Below are positions 8,370 to 18,941 of a DNA stretch of 64,000 nt, piece after piece. This DNA comes from an uncultured Aquimarina sp. (GTDB taxonomy: Bacteria; Bacteroidota; Bacteroidia; Flavobacteriales; Flavobacteriaceae), in the NCBI GenBank assembly GCA_947498595.1, contig CANMKX010000006.1, positions 62,001 through 126,000 of the forward strand, written 5' to 3'. The stretch's first letter is position 1, and each line of letters starts with the position of its first letter. The notes under the pieces are model-generated. The model was given only the letters and a program-made list of their open reading frames with translations, searched no databases and was not told the DNA's origin. Position numbers and translations under genes: made by a program.

Positions 8370-9251
8370 ATGACAAAGCAGAATAACAATTTAACACTAA
8401 AAATTTTAATTGGTGTTTTAGGAGCGCTTTTATTGATCTTAGGAATCTTTACCTACAACTTTTATCAAGAAGAAAAGCAGAATAAAGCGATTTTAAATCA
8501 AGAGAAAGATTTAATCGAAAGTGAATTAGGAGAGTTGATTACTAAGTATGATAATGCTATAGCATTAAACGAAGTAATGGATGATCATTTACTTAAAGCA
8601 AAAGAACGTATTGTAGTGTTACTAGATAGCGTTAAAGATAATCAAGCTAACTTAGCATTGATCGCTCGTTACAGAAGAGAAGTAGGGAGATTAAAGAAAG
8701 AACGTGAAAAATTATTTAAATTAGCAGATAGTTTAACTGAAGCAAATAAGCAATTAGCAGTAGACTTAGATAGCACATCTGTAGCATTAAATGATAGAAT
8801 TATATTATCAGACTCATTACAGTCTCAAAATCAAAGATTAGCAGAGATCGTAGAAAGAGGAGCAGCACTTACAGCAAGTAATATTAAGGCAGAAGGTGTT
8901 AAAGTACGTAATAGCGGAAAAATCGTAAACACTTCAAGAGCTAGTAGAGCAGATAAGGTAAGAGTATGTTTTACATTATCACCTAACAAATTAACAAACA
9001 AAGGAGATAAAGATTTATATGTTCAAGTTATTAATCCATTAAATAACTTAATTGGAGATAAAGTATCTGTTCATTTCAAAAATGCAGTATTAACATATAG
9101 TGCTCGTAATAAAATATTTTACGAAAATGATGCATTAGATGTTTGCTTGTTAGTTGATGCAACTGAAGGAGAAATAGTAAAAGGAAATTATGTTGTAAAC
9201 TTATTTTCTGGACCAAAAATGATTTCTTCAACTCAATTTGAGCTTAAATAA
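8370..9251 (+). CDS. Membrane-anchored coiled-coil protein, function unknown
   Basis: This 293-residue protein has one N-terminal transmembrane helix (about residues 10-29, LKILIGVLGALLLILGIFTYNF), then a long heptad-rich coiled coil to about residue 170, rich in Glu, Lys and Leu. A compact beta-rich C-terminal domain follows (about residues 195-293: VRVCFTLSPNKLTNKGDKDLYVQVINPLN...). Such proteins recur in Flavobacteriaceae and are sometimes labelled 'chromosome partitioning protein ParA', but no P-loop ATPase is present here and I do not use that name. The predicted topology puts the coiled coil and C-terminal domain in the periplasm. The gene stands alone, divergent from comF. Confidence 0.75.
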   Translation: MTKQNNNLTLKILIGVLGALLLILGIFTYNFYQEEKQNKAILNQEKDLIESELGELITKYDNAIALNEVMDDHLLKAKERIVVLLDSVKDNQANLALIARYRREVGRLKKEREKLFKLADSLTEANKQLAVDLDSTSVALNDRIILSDSLQSQNQRLAEIVERGAALTASNIKAEGVKVRNSGKIVNTSRASRADKVRVCFTLSPNKLTNKGDKDLYVQVINPLNNLIGDKVSVHFKNAVLTYSARNKIFYENDALDVCLLVDATEGEIVKGNYVVNLFSGPKMISSTQFELK

Positions 9252-9400
9252 AATAAAGAATACACAATATAATTAATATTAAGCCATCATATTTGTAATG
9301 AATATGGTGGTTTTTTATGTTTTAAATAGTAAAGAGATAGAAATTGGATTAATTGTTTTAATTCGTTTTCAATTCATGTAAATTCAATTATTTTTGCAAT

Positions 9401-10936
9401 ATGGCAAAACAGGAAGATCAATTTAAAAAGGTAATATCACACGCAAAAGAATATGGTTATATTTTTCAATCATCTGAAATTTATGACGGATTAAGCGCTG
9501 TATATGACTATGCACAAAATGGTGTAGAATTAAAGAAAAATATTCGTGACTATTGGTGGAAATCCATGGTACAAATGCATGAGAATATTGTAGGGATAGA
9601 TGCTTCTATTTTAATGCATCCCACTACTTGGAAAGCATCAGGCCATGTAGATGCATTTAATGATCCATTAATAGATAATAAAGATTCAAAGAAAAGATAT
9701 AGAGCTGATGTTTTAGTAGAGGATTACTGTGCTAAGATTGAAAATAAGATAGAAAAAGAAGTTAAAAAGGCTGAGAAGCGTTTTGGAGAAGCTTTTAATA
9801 AAGAAGAGTTTAAATCAACTAATGGACGTGTTTTAGGATATCAAGAAAAAATTGATACAATCTTAAAAAGATTAGGTAAATCGTTAGAAAACGAGGACTT
9901 AGTTGATGTAAAGGCATTGATTGAAGAATTAGAGATTGCTGATCCGTTAACAGGAAGTAAAAACTGGACAGAAGTAAAGCAATTTAACTTAATGTTCGGA
10001 ACGAAATTAGGAGCTTCTGCAGAAAGTGCAATGGATTTATACTTAAGGCCAGAAACGGCACAAGGTATTTTTGTTAACTTTTTAAACGTTCAGAAAACTG
10101 GACGTATGAAGATTCCATTTGGAATTGCTCAAACAGGGAAAGCATTCCGTAATGAGATCGTTGCACGTCAGTTTATTTTTAGAATGCGTGAGTTTGAACA
10201 AATGGAAATGCAATTTTTTGTAAAACCAGGAACTCAAAAAGAATGGTATGAGCAATGGAAAGAAACACGATTAAAATGGCATTTATCTCTAGGGATGGGA
10301 GCTGATAATTATCGTTTTCATGATCATGAAAAATTAGCACATTATGCAGACGCAGCAGCAGATATAGAGTTCAAATTCCCATTTGGATTTAAAGAATTAG
10401 AAGGAATTCATTCACGCACTGATTTTGATTTAAAAGCTCATGAAGAGCATTCAGGAAAAAAAATACAATATTTTGATCCAGAAGAAAACAAAAATTACGT
10501 TCCATACGTAGTTGAGACTTCTATTGGATTAGATAGAATGTTTTTAGCTGTTTTCTCAAATTCATTGCAAGAAGAAGAATTAGAAAACGGAACGACAAGA
10601 ACTGTTTTAAAATTACCAGCTGTTTTAGCGCCAACTAAAGCTGCTATTTTACCATTAGTTAAAAAAGATGGATTGCCAGAAATAGCTAGAAAAATAGTTG
10701 ACGATTTAAAATGGAGTTTCAATGTTTCTTATGATGATAAAGATGCAGTAGGACGTCGTTACCGTCGTCAAGATGCAGCAGGAACACCGATATGTATTAC
10801 GGTTGATCACGATACGATAAAAGATAATACTGTAACAGTACGAGATCGTGACACAATGGAGCAAAAGAGGGTTTTAATTAGCGAATTAAAAACAATTGTT
10901 TCAGAAAAAGTAGATTTACAAAACTGGTTGAAATAA
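9401..10936 (+). CDS. glyS: Glycyl-tRNA synthetase, class II homodimer type
   Basis: The 511-residue product is the alpha2-type GlyRS, not the alpha2beta2 GlyQ/GlyS enzyme. Class II motif 2 is clear (IPFGIAQTGKAFRNEIVARQFIFRMREFEQMEMQFF, roughly residues 246-280) and motif 3 occurs as VVETSIGLDRMFLAVF. The C-terminal anticodon-binding domain covers about residues 400-511 (LPAVLAPTKAAILPL...VTVRDRDTMEQKRV). It loads glycine onto tRNA-Gly in the cytoplasm. A Bacteroidota -7 box, TAttTTTG, lies at 9389-9396 just before the ATG; its -33 partner is not clear. A strong terminator follows the gene. Confidence 0.97.
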   Translation: MAKQEDQFKKVISHAKEYGYIFQSSEIYDGLSAVYDYAQNGVELKKNIRDYWWKSMVQMHENIVGIDASILMHPTTWKASGHVDAFNDPLIDNKDSKKRYRADVLVEDYCAKIENKIEKEVKKAEKRFGEAFNKEEFKSTNGRVLGYQEKIDTILKRLGKSLENEDLVDVKALIEELEIADPLTGSKNWTEVKQFNLMFGTKLGASAESAMDLYLRPETAQGIFVNFLNVQKTGRMKIPFGIAQTGKAFRNEIVARQFIFRMREFEQMEMQFFVKPGTQKEWYEQWKETRLKWHLSLGMGADNYRFHDHEKLAHYADAAADIEFKFPFGFKELEGIHSRTDFDLKAHEEHSGKKIQYFDPEENKNYVPYVVETSIGLDRMFLAVFSNSLQEEELENGTTRTVLKLPAVLAPTKAAILPLVKKDGLPEIARKIVDDLKWSFNVSYDDKDAVGRRYRRQDAAGTPICITVDHDTIKDNTVTVRDRDTMEQKRVLISELKTIVSEKVDLQNWLK

Positions 10937-10957
10937 ACAACCATAAATATTAATAAC

Positions 10958-10994
10958 GAAAAAGCTTACAAAATATATTTTGTAAGCTTTTTTT
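10958..10994 (+). terminator. Rho-independent terminator after glyS
   Basis: The inverted repeat AAAAAGCTTACAAAA (10959-10973) / TTTTGTAAGCTTTTT (10978 onward) has a 4-nt loop and ends in a seven-T run, 22 bp after the glyS stop. Confidence 0.85.
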
Positions 10995-11092
10995 GTGAAA
11001 TAAACATCAATTTAACAATTTTACTTAAAATATCTAGTTTAATTGTATTTTAGACCAACTCAACTAATGTATAATTAATATAGAACTAACGC

Positions 11093-14089
11093 ATGGATTT
11101 TTTTAAACCAAAGAATATGATACTTATATTCTTTGTTCTTGCTACTTACCTAGGATTTTCACAGCAAAAAGAAAGTAAAAACGCAACGTTGATTACTCAA
11201 GCTGTATATGTAAGAGAAGTACCAGCTCTAGCAAATAGAAAATTAATACCAGAAATTTATCGAAGAGGAGAAATAAACCCAAGAAAAACAGATGGAAATA
11301 AAATTGTACCCGGTAAAGGATTGCCAAAAGGCGAAGATCCTTTAATTATAAAACAACAATTAAAGCAAAGTTTACATCAAGGAAAAGCACCAGTGTTAAC
11401 TTTTGAAGCAAATGCAAGTTCATCATCACCTACAGATCCAACAGGAGCTATTGGGCCCAATCATTATGTAAGTGCGAAAAATTCAGCTTTTGCTATTCAT
11501 GATAGGTCAGGAAACGAATTGATAGCTTCAACATCATTAACAAATATTTTTCCAGGAGAATCTTTAGGAGATCCAGTTGTATTTTACGATAATTTTGCAG
11601 ATCGGTTTATAATAACCCAATTTAGTGATTCACCTAATGGGTTTTTAGTTGCTGTTTGTAAAGGAGCAGACCCCGTTAATGATGGTTGGTATACCTATCG
11701 ATTTGAAACAGGGAGTTTTCCTGATTACACAAAGTTTTCAATATGGTCAGATGGGTATTATGTAACAGCGAATAAAGACCAACGAAGTCAAGAAGATTCA
11801 GAAGTAGTATATGTAATAGAAAGAGAGAAGATGCTCAATGGAGTAGCAGATGCTCAAATTGTAGGATTTCCATTGCCAGGTGCAAAAATAGGAGGGTTTT
11901 ATAGCCCAGCAGGATTTAATGCTATAGGATCGAGTTTGCCTCCATCTGGAGATGCAAAAATTATTTATTTTCAAGATGATGCATGGGAAAATGTAACGGA
12001 AGATGCTTTGAAATTATGGACTATTAATGTGGATTGGGTTAACCCTAATGCGTCAACAATAATTGAAGCAGAAGAATTAACAGTAGGGAATGGAGCTATA
12101 AGTTCTTTTGATGCAACTTTTGATGGTGGTTCTTTTGCGAACTTACCACAACCAGGAGGAGATGGACAAGATATTGATGTGCTGCAAGGTGCTGTTATGT
12201 TTGCTACTAATTATAGACGGTTTTGCGATTATAATTCGGTAGTACTTAATTTTGCAGTAGATATTGATAATAGAGAAAATAGTGATAAAATAGCTGGTAT
12301 CCGATGGTACGAATTAAGACAAGAAGGTGATAATAACTCTTGGATTGTATATCAAGAAGGAACGTATATTTCTCCAGAAGGGAAGAGTGCTTGGTGTGGT
12401 AGTATGGGAATCGATGTTTATGGAAATATAGGAATGGGATATAGTACCATAGGAACTACAGCAAATACAGCAGTAGAAGATAGTTTTGTGTCAATTCGTT
12501 ATACAGGAAGGTTGGCAGGAGATCCTTTAGGAATGATGACAATAACAGAGCAAAATATTGCGATAGGTACAGGAATAAATCTTACGAATAGGAATAGATA
12601 CGGAGATTATGCACAATTAACAGTTGATCCTAGAGACGATCAAACATTTTGGCATATCGCAGAATATTTTGAAGAAACAGGGCAAAATGCACGTAATATT
12701 GTTGGAGTATTTAAAATAGCTTCGGAGATAGCAAATGATGTTGGTGTTGTGAGTATTGATAATTTATCAAATCAAACTTTTACGAGTTCTGAAACGATTA
12801 CAGTTACATTACAAAATTTTGGGACAGACTCTCAATCAAATATTCCGATAAGGTATAGAGTAAACGGTGGTGCAGAGGTAAATGAAATTTTTGTAGGACC
12901 TATTGAAGGAGGAGCGACGGCTGAGTTTACTTTTAGTACAGTAGCTGATCTAACAATTGCTGAAGAACTATTTTTAGAGGTTTCAACAGGATTATTAAAT
13001 GATGAGTCAGATGCTAATAATTGTAGTGAAATCTATGTAAGAAATTTACCAAATATTGATGTAGGAATATCAAATTTAGTAACTCCTATTGCAGGAACGA
13101 CATTTACAGCAAATGAGATAGTTACAATAACGGTTCGTAATTTAGGAGGTACTCCTCAAAATAATATCCCAGTGAGTTATACGCTTAATGGAGGAACAAC
13201 AATTAATGAAGTATTAACAGAAACTATTCCAGTAGGAGGCTCTGTAAATTATACCTTTAATGAAACAGCGAATTTATTTGATTTAGGAATTTATACTTTT
13301 GTTGTCAGTACATCCTTAGCAAGTGATTTAGATCAAACAAATGATAGTAAAACATTTGAAATTAGATACGATGTTTGCACACCTACATCGAATTGTAGCA
13401 CATTTGGAGATGGAATTGTGGCATTATCTTTATCTAATGTTAATAATACAGCTATTACATGCAATAATGGATACGAAGATTTTAGTAATCTTATCATTGA
13501 ATTAGATAGGGAAATAGGGAGTTATGTATTGACTTTAAGAGCTGGATTTGCATCACAAGAAGCAGAAAAAACATCTTTATGGATTGATTTTAATGATAAC
13601 AGTATTTTTGAAGATTCTGAGCGTTTGATTAGTGAAGAAGTAATTACAACGGCAAGTTCTAGTCAAGCCTTTACACTTTCTATTCCTGATAACGCACCTT
13701 TAGGAAGACATCGTATGCGTATTAGAGCAGGAGATACAAATACAAATAATGGAGCACCACTTAATGATCCTTGCGGGGCTATGCAATTTGGATCAACACA
13801 TGATTATACCGTTGATATTCAGGAGAATTTTAGTGCTGAAGAAGGGTTGTTAGTATTAACACAAGAAAATAATCAATATTCAATTATTTATAATGATACC
13901 AATGCTCCTAATAGATTGAGATTATATATATTTAATGTATTAGGACAAATTGTTGCCTCAAATTATGTAGATAAAAATGCAGCAGGTACATTTACATATC
14001 AACTAGATATGTCTTATGCGAGTAAAGGAATTTACTTTGTGCGTTTGGGCGATGATAAAGATCGATCTAGTAAATTTATAGTAAACTAA
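11093..14089 (+). CDS. Large secreted T9SS cargo protein with CARDB-like and GEVED domains
   Basis: The 998-residue product has a Sec signal peptide (about residues 1-23, cleavage near GFSQQ). Residues about 70-555 form a repetitive beta-rich region starting NASSSSPTDPTGAIGPNHYV that I do not recognise as an enzyme; it resembles a beta-propeller-like binding domain. Two CARDB-like Ig repeats follow (about 560-655 and 660-755; each starts NDVGVVSI or IDVGISNL and has an LQNFG / VRNLG turn). A GEVED domain (about 775-915, with WIDFNDNSIFEDSERL and HDYTVDI) precedes a type A T9SS sorting domain (about 925-998: LRLYIFNVLGQIV...GIYFVRL...KFIVN). It should be exported across the outer membrane by the gliding-linked T9SS and anchored or released. 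It is monocistronic, between two terminators. Confidence 0.82.
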   Translation: MDFFKPKNMILIFFVLATYLGFSQQKESKNATLITQAVYVREVPALANRKLIPEIYRRGEINPRKTDGNKIVPGKGLPKGEDPLIIKQQLKQSLHQGKAPVLTFEANASSSSPTDPTGAIGPNHYVSAKNSAFAIHDRSGNELIASTSLTNIFPGESLGDPVVFYDNFADRFIITQFSDSPNGFLVAVCKGADPVNDGWYTYRFETGSFPDYTKFSIWSDGYYVTANKDQRSQEDSEVVYVIEREKMLNGVADAQIVGFPLPGAKIGGFYSPAGFNAIGSSLPPSGDAKIIYFQDDAWENVTEDALKLWTINVDWVNPNASTIIEAEELTVGNGAISSFDATFDGGSFANLPQPGGDGQDIDVLQGAVMFATNYRRFCDYNSVVLNFAVDIDNRENSDKIAGIRWYELRQEGDNNSWIVYQEGTYISPEGKSAWCGSMGIDVYGNIGMGYSTIGTTANTAVEDSFVSIRYTGRLAGDPLGMMTITEQNIAIGTGINLTNRNRYGDYAQLTVDPRDDQTFWHIAEYFEETGQNARNIVGVFKIASEIANDVGVVSIDNLSNQTFTSSETITVTLQNFGTDSQSNIPIRYRVNGGAEVNEIFVGPIEGGATAEFTFSTVADLTIAEELFLEVSTGLLNDESDANNCSEIYVRNLPNIDVGISNLVTPIAGTTFTANEIVTITVRNLGGTPQNNIPVSYTLNGGTTINEVLTETIPVGGSVNYTFNETANLFDLGIYTFVVSTSLASDLDQTNDSKTFEIRYDVCTPTSNCSTFGDGIVALSLSNVNNTAITCNNGYEDFSNLIIELDREIGSYVLTLRAGFASQEAEKTSLWIDFNDNSIFEDSERLISEEVITTASSSQAFTLSIPDNAPLGRHRMRIRAGDTNTNNGAPLNDPCGAMQFGSTHDYTVDIQENFSAEEGLLVLTQENNQYSIIYNDTNAPNRLRLYIFNVLGQIVASNYVDKNAAGTFTYQLDMSYASKGIYFVRLGDDKDRSSKFIVN

Positions 14090-14094
14090 TCTAT

Positions 14095-14137
14095 AATAAT
14101 ATAAAGAAGCGATAATCTATCGCTTCTTTATATTATT
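14095..14137. terminator. Bidirectional terminator with a 20-bp perfect stem
   Basis: The left arm 14095-14114 and right arm 14118-14137 are perfect reverse complements (core AAAGAAGCGATA) around a 3-nt loop. It lies 5 bp after the T9SS cargo stop and overlaps the last codons of the convergent small lipoprotein gene, whose TAG stop is at 14119-14117. Confidence 0.85.
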
Positions 14138-14437
14138 AATTGAAACAGGTCTTCCGTTATTACAACGATTTTTCATTCTTAAACTGCTATATTTCACCCA
14201 TACTTTTTCGGGAATACTTTCTTTAAAAAAATCAGATAAATTGATAGGGTCTAACGTGTCCTTATACGCTTCTACAGTTAGCGTATAAGGACAATTTGTA
14301 GATGAAGTAGCTTTTAAAACTCCTTTTTTGTAACCTTCTTTAATCAAATTTTCAGCATCAATATTTTTGTTATTGGTGTTTTTTGTAGACATACAACTAA
14401 AAGTAATTATAAAAAGAAAATAATAAGTGTATTTCAT
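14117..14437 (-). CDS. Small putative lipoprotein, function unknown
   Basis: The 106-residue product begins with a hydrophobic signal ending in the lipobox ITFSC (Cys15), followed by a polar MSTKNTNNKN linker. The mature part (about residues 25-106) contains KGVLKATSSTNCPYTLTV and YKDTLDPINLSDFF, and ends in a short basic tail. I do not recognise a family. It lies between the convergent T9SS cargo gene and the large outer-membrane protein gene on the same strand, 48 bp downstream of the start side of the latter's stop. The final codons are part of a terminator hairpin. Coding status is supported by the start, the signal peptide and the lack of a better frame. Confidence 0.7.
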   Translation of the reverse strand: MKYTYYFLFIITFSCMSTKNTNNKNIDAENLIKEGYKKGVLKATSSTNCPYTLTVEAYKDTLDPINLSDFFKESIPEKVWVKYSSLRMKNRCNNGRPVSINNIKKR

Positions 14438-14485
14438 TGAGACAAGATTTGATGGTTTGTATAACTACAAGATCAGGAAAAAAAA

Positions 14486-17400
14486 TTAAAAGTAAGCCCT
14501 TAACTGAATATTTCCAGTATGTATTGTAGATGATGTTTCCGTTTTTCTACCATTATATAAAATATTTAAGTCTAAATATTTTGTAAGCTTTTTTTGAGCT
14601 AGTAATGACCAAGTATAATTATTTCCAGGCTGTAATCCGTTCAGTAATTGATATCCTACAGGAGAAAAAGCATTTCCAGTAAAATCATTGATAAAATAAC
14701 TAAATTCTCCATTAATAGAAATTTTTTGTTGATTCGAATAAGAAAAATTAACACCTAATTTTTGCTGTTGTAAAGCTTCTATATTTGAAATTATGTTACT
14801 CTGATCATTGTATAAGTACGAAACTCCAAATTGAGATCTTTTGGATAAGAGGTACGAAAGTTTAGGCTCTATTTGATAACCTTCAAGAGTGTAATTACGA
14901 TTCGCAAAATTTTCAGCAAGGCTTTCTGTAGTAGTAAACTCACCTTTAATATCAAATAACCATGTGTTTGCTATTTTGTGGACAAAATTTAATTGATGTT
15001 TTTTTATGGAGTTTTCTTGTAAGCCAGTAACAAGGAGGTTTTTATTTTGAGATGATAAATAAGTGTATGAACTAGTGTAATGTTGCTTACCGCGATTAAA
15101 AAATAGAGTATTCCTAAAATTTAAATTCAATGCAAGTTCGGCAGCACTCTCTTTAAAAGGATTTAAATTTAAAGATTCGTTTTCGCGTCTAATCTTACGA
15201 TCAATTAGATAAGAAGTTTGATTATAGAAATGAGATAAAAATTGCTTGGTTTTATTTTCAGAAGAACTCCAACTGATTGGATTCAGAGTTACGATTTGAC
15301 TTAGGCGATTTTGATGCGTTTTAATGAAAATTTGATTGGGTAATAGAACTCGGATATAATCAGCCTCATCTTGAAATTGAGCAATTTCAAATTCTTCTAA
15401 TTCTTGAATGTTATTATTGTTATAATCGTTCCAGGTATAAAAACCTTGTCCAGCATCAACTTCTACGTAGGTAAATTCTTGTTGAGGTAAAGAACCGTTA
15501 TTTGTTTCAAATACAGTGTTCCAACTGACTTTATTCTGAAATAATTTTTGATTGTATAAAATTCTAGAGTTTAAAGATTGCTCATCTTCTGTATTTGGAT
15601 CAGTGTTATCCAAATCACGATAATTAATGAATAATGAAAGTTGTGAATTTTGCGTATTGATCAATCTAGATTTAAAAAAATAAGTGTTAGAAGTACTTAC
15701 TTGACTTAGTAAGTTATTTTGAAGGCTATCATTAATTCGATGGCGATACCCTATTTCTGCATACACTTTGGTACTATCTCCTATACCTGTATAAAGTTCG
15801 TATGATTGAAATCGTTGTGTTTTGGCAGTGAGATTTTGAGAGTTGTTTTCGATCTCTTCATTATTTTCTAATCCAATTTTTGTTCCTATCCAGTTTTTTG
15901 GGAAACTATAACTTAAATTTCCATAAAGTCTATAGAAATCAGAATTTAAAAGTGTACCACTACTTTTTAAAGCACTGGCAATAAGAATACTTTTAAAATT
16001 GTTGAAATGTAAGTTGGTATTTAAAACATGACGATTACCATTATAATTTTCAGAATAATTAAGGTGCTGAAATTCGTAAGTTGTGTTTCCTTTATTAGGG
16101 TTTGATAATTCTAGACCAGCAGTAATAAATTGTTGATCACCTTGTGGCTGATCTAAATTCCAATCGCGATTAAACTCTACGTTATATATTCGTTCAATAC
16201 TTTTAAAACGTTCTTGTAATAATGTAAAAGAACCATAACTATAAAGATTCCAACTACTATCACGTGATAGGATACGTTGTTTTATCTGAACTCTAGAGGC
16301 TATACCATCATTGTCATCATCGTCCAAGCTGGAAAATAAATTAAGGTCATTTTTACTCCCCGAAATTTCAAAATTAATATTGGTTTTTTCTGAAGGAGTA
16401 TAAGCACCTTGTATAACTGCTGTTTGTAAAAGTGTAGGGGCAAAGAGTTGAATCGTTGGAGCGTAATTTCCTTGAGAAACTCCATTGATAGGGGAAATAT
16501 AACGATATATAGGATTAATTGTATTGATGTTATCAACAACATAATTCCCTAAATTATCACCAACCAATGTAAAACGAACATTGAATAATTCATCATCGGG
16601 ATTGGTCGAAAATACAAAGGCTTCGTTGCCATCAATAATTTCTTTTCTATAAAGTGTTTTATTCTCTCCAAAAGTGTCAGGAACTTCAGAAGGAGCAACC
16701 ATTAATGAAGGATTGTCTCCAGCATTAGCTAAGATTTCTCTTTGAGTATCATTAAGCGACTGTTGAAGAGATTGGTTTTTAGAATCACTTTCAGAGTAAA
16801 CAAAAGCGCCAATTTTAAAATGATCACTTTCATAATTTCCTCCACCATAAGCTACAATACGAGTGTAATTTCGTTCAGTGACTTGGTATTCAATCGAAAT
16901 TCTCATATTTGAAGTAATAGGATAAGTTGCATTAAATGTAACTTCTCCAGCATTATAGTCTATTGTATAATCTTTGTTTTCTCCTCGTTCAAGAATTAAT
17001 CCATTTACATACACGCGTTCACTACCAGAAACGATTAAAATAAATAATTCTCCATTAGGCCCCGTAAGTTTATAAGGGCCTTGATTTCCTTCTTGCCCCG
17101 TAAATTGACTTCGTGTAAATACGCCTCTTACTAAGGCACCTGATGCAAATAAATCTGTTTTAGATTCAGGATGATTTAATGTAGCATTGATTGCTATACC
17201 TTGAACCTTTTTGGTAAATCGATTAAAAAAACTTTTATTGTTTTGTAATTGAACATCACCAGCTCTAATATTCCAATTATCACTATATAATTCAATAAAA
17301 ACTTGATCAAATTCATCAAGATTTTGTGAATAACCACTTTGTTGAATAGGGACATTAGCATCTTGAATAGAGGCTCTTAAAGAAACCTTATTGCTGATTT

Positions 17401-17899
17401 TTCCAGAAATTTGTAGATCTAATTCAGAATTTAATACAGAATTTTGATTAGTACCTACAGTAATACCCCTAGAAATACTACCGTTAGTTGTTAAACCGTC
17501 AAAAGGTTTGAATGTTTTAACCTTTTTAGGAGCAGATAAACTATATAATTTTTGTAAATCTCCGTTTTGCTCTACAATTAGAGAAGGCGAAAATTGAAAA
17601 TATTTTTTAGTTAAAAAATCAGGATATCGATAATATTCTATTAAAATTGAATCTTGAGTGTTTTTAATAGTTTCTGAAGGAATTAAAATAGCTTTAGAAA
17701 AATCGACTTGGTATAAACTACTATCGATTAATTGGTTTTTTAAAGATAAAACTTTGAATTTTATAGTATTAATACTTACAGTATCTATGGATATAGTATC
17801 TCTAACAGAAACTTTTTTACTTCTAAAATTGATATTAGTCTCTTGCCCAAGAAAATGAGTAGAAACAAATAGACAGCATAAAAGAATAAAAATGCGCAT
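14486..17899 (-). CDS. Large outer-membrane beta-barrel-like protein, function unknown
   Basis: The 1137-residue product has a Sec signal peptide (about residues 1-19, ending HFLGQ). The middle contains a conserved-looking segment, residues about 270-340, with LTGPNGELFILIVSGSERVYV, LILERGENKDYTIDYNAGEVTF and RISIEYQVTERNY. The C-terminal two thirds is a long series of amphipathic strands rich in Asn, Ser and aromatic residues, ending in Phe (IQLRAYF), as expected of outer-membrane barrels recognised by the BAM complex. No TonB box or plug domain was seen, so it is unlikely to be a SusC-type transporter. It is divergent from exonuclease III. I can only call it a surface or outer-membrane protein. 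Confidence 0.72.
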   Translation of the reverse strand: MRIFILLCCLFVSTHFLGQETNINFRSKKVSVRDTISIDTVSINTIKFKVLSLKNQLIDSSLYQVDFSKAILIPSETIKNTQDSILIEYYRYPDFLTKKYFQFSPSLIVEQNGDLQKLYSLSAPKKVKTFKPFDGLTTNGSISRGITVGTNQNSVLNSELDLQISGKISNKVSLRASIQDANVPIQQSGYSQNLDEFDQVFIELYSDNWNIRAGDVQLQNNKSFFNRFTKKVQGIAINATLNHPESKTDLFASGALVRGVFTRSQFTGQEGNQGPYKLTGPNGELFILIVSGSERVYVNGLILERGENKDYTIDYNAGEVTFNATYPITSNMRISIEYQVTERNYTRIVAYGGGNYESDHFKIGAFVYSESDSKNQSLQQSLNDTQREILANAGDNPSLMVAPSEVPDTFGENKTLYRKEIIDGNEAFVFSTNPDDELFNVRFTLVGDNLGNYVVDNINTINPIYRYISPINGVSQGNYAPTIQLFAPTLLQTAVIQGAYTPSEKTNINFEISGSKNDLNLFSSLDDDDNDGIASRVQIKQRILSRDSSWNLYSYGSFTLLQERFKSIERIYNVEFNRDWNLDQPQGDQQFITAGLELSNPNKGNTTYEFQHLNYSENYNGNRHVLNTNLHFNNFKSILIASALKSSGTLLNSDFYRLYGNLSYSFPKNWIGTKIGLENNEEIENNSQNLTAKTQRFQSYELYTGIGDSTKVYAEIGYRHRINDSLQNNLLSQVSTSNTYFFKSRLINTQNSQLSLFINYRDLDNTDPNTEDEQSLNSRILYNQKLFQNKVSWNTVFETNNGSLPQQEFTYVEVDAGQGFYTWNDYNNNNIQELEEFEIAQFQDEADYIRVLLPNQIFIKTHQNRLSQIVTLNPISWSSSENKTKQFLSHFYNQTSYLIDRKIRRENESLNLNPFKESAAELALNLNFRNTLFFNRGKQHYTSSYTYLSSQNKNLLVTGLQENSIKKHQLNFVHKIANTWLFDIKGEFTTTESLAENFANRNYTLEGYQIEPKLSYLLSKRSQFGVSYLYNDQSNIISNIEALQQQKLGVNFSYSNQQKISINGEFSYFINDFTGNAFSPVGYQLLNGLQPGNNYTWSLLAQKKLTKYLDLNILYNGRKTETSSTIHTGNIQLRAYF

Positions 17900-18142
17900 A
17901 AAAATAGTGCTAACGCTTAAAAAATAATTAAATCATTCCTTTCTCATTTATTGTATAAATGAATTAAGGAGTTTTTTTAGATGGTTATGCTTTTATGAAT
18001 TAAGGAATACCAAAAATAATGAGTTCAAAGAGATTAACAAGTTTTTGTATAATAATTATAGGTTTATTTGATATTTAATAACGGAGAAAAGCGACGTAAG
18101 TTATATTTTTACAAAAAAAATCAGGCTTAAAATATATCCAAG

Positions 18143-18907
18143 ATGAAAATAATCTCCTACAATGTAAACGGAATACGAGCAGCGCTTAAAAAAGGATTTA
18201 TAGAATGGTTGCAACAGGCAGATCCAGATGTAATTTGTTTGCAAGAAATCAAAGCAAATGAAGATCAATTAGAATTGCAACAATTTATTGACGCAGGATA
18301 TAAGTATAACTATTGGTATAGTGCTCAAAAAAAAGGATATAGCGGAGTTGCTATTTTATCAAAAACAGAACCTAATCAAGTAACATATGGTACAGAGATT
18401 GATTATATGGATTTTGAAGGAAGAAATATTAGAGCTGATTTTGATGGGGTATCTGTAATGAGTTTGTATTTACCTAGCGGAACGAATAGTGATAGATTGG
18501 AGCATAAGCTAAAATATATGGCAGATTTCCAAGAGTATGTTAATACTTTAAAAGAAACACATCCTAATTTAGTCATTTGCGGAGACTATAATATATGTCA
18601 TGAAGCAATAGATATTCATGATCCAGTACGTAATAAAAAAACCTCAGGATTTTTACCTGTTGAGAGAGAATGGATAGGAGCTTTTATTGAAAGTGGATTT
18701 GTAGATTCTTTTAGACACCTTAATAAAGAGCCTCATAATTATTCTTGGTGGAGTTATAGAGCTAATGCAAGAGCTAATAATAAAGGATGGCGTATTGATT
18801 ATAATATGGTAGCAGCTCCATTGGAAGAAAAAATAGAAAGAGCATTTATTTTGCCAGAAGCAAAACATAGTGATCATTGTCCAATTGTTGTTGAACTAGC
18901 AATTTAG
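18143..18907 (+). CDS. xth: Exodeoxyribonuclease III / AP endonuclease
   Basis: The 254-residue product is a full exonuclease-endonuclease-phosphatase fold of the XthA/ExoA group. Catalytic landmarks are present: N7 and N9 (SYNVNG), E35 (VICLQEIK), the GDYNICHEAIDIHDP metal and catalytic loop, WRIDYN, and the C-terminal KHSDHCPIV histidine. It cleaves DNA at abasic sites and removes 3'-blocking groups during base-excision repair in the cytoplasm. The OmpA-like lipoprotein gene begins 34 bp downstream on the same strand and could share the transcript. Confidence 0.95.
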   Translation: MKIISYNVNGIRAALKKGFIEWLQQADPDVICLQEIKANEDQLELQQFIDAGYKYNYWYSAQKKGYSGVAILSKTEPNQVTYGTEIDYMDFEGRNIRADFDGVSVMSLYLPSGTNSDRLEHKLKYMADFQEYVNTLKETHPNLVICGDYNICHEAIDIHDPVRNKKTSGFLPVEREWIGAFIESGFVDSFRHLNKEPHNYSWWSYRANARANNKGWRIDYNMVAAPLEEKIERAFILPEAKHSDHCPIVVELAI

Positions 18908-18941
18908 AAAAATAAAAATAGCGATAAATTAATAAATAAAG

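Noticed and set aside
8370..9251. ParA-type chromosome partitioning ATPase
   Set aside because: No Walker motifs are present; the protein is a transmembrane helix plus coiled coil.
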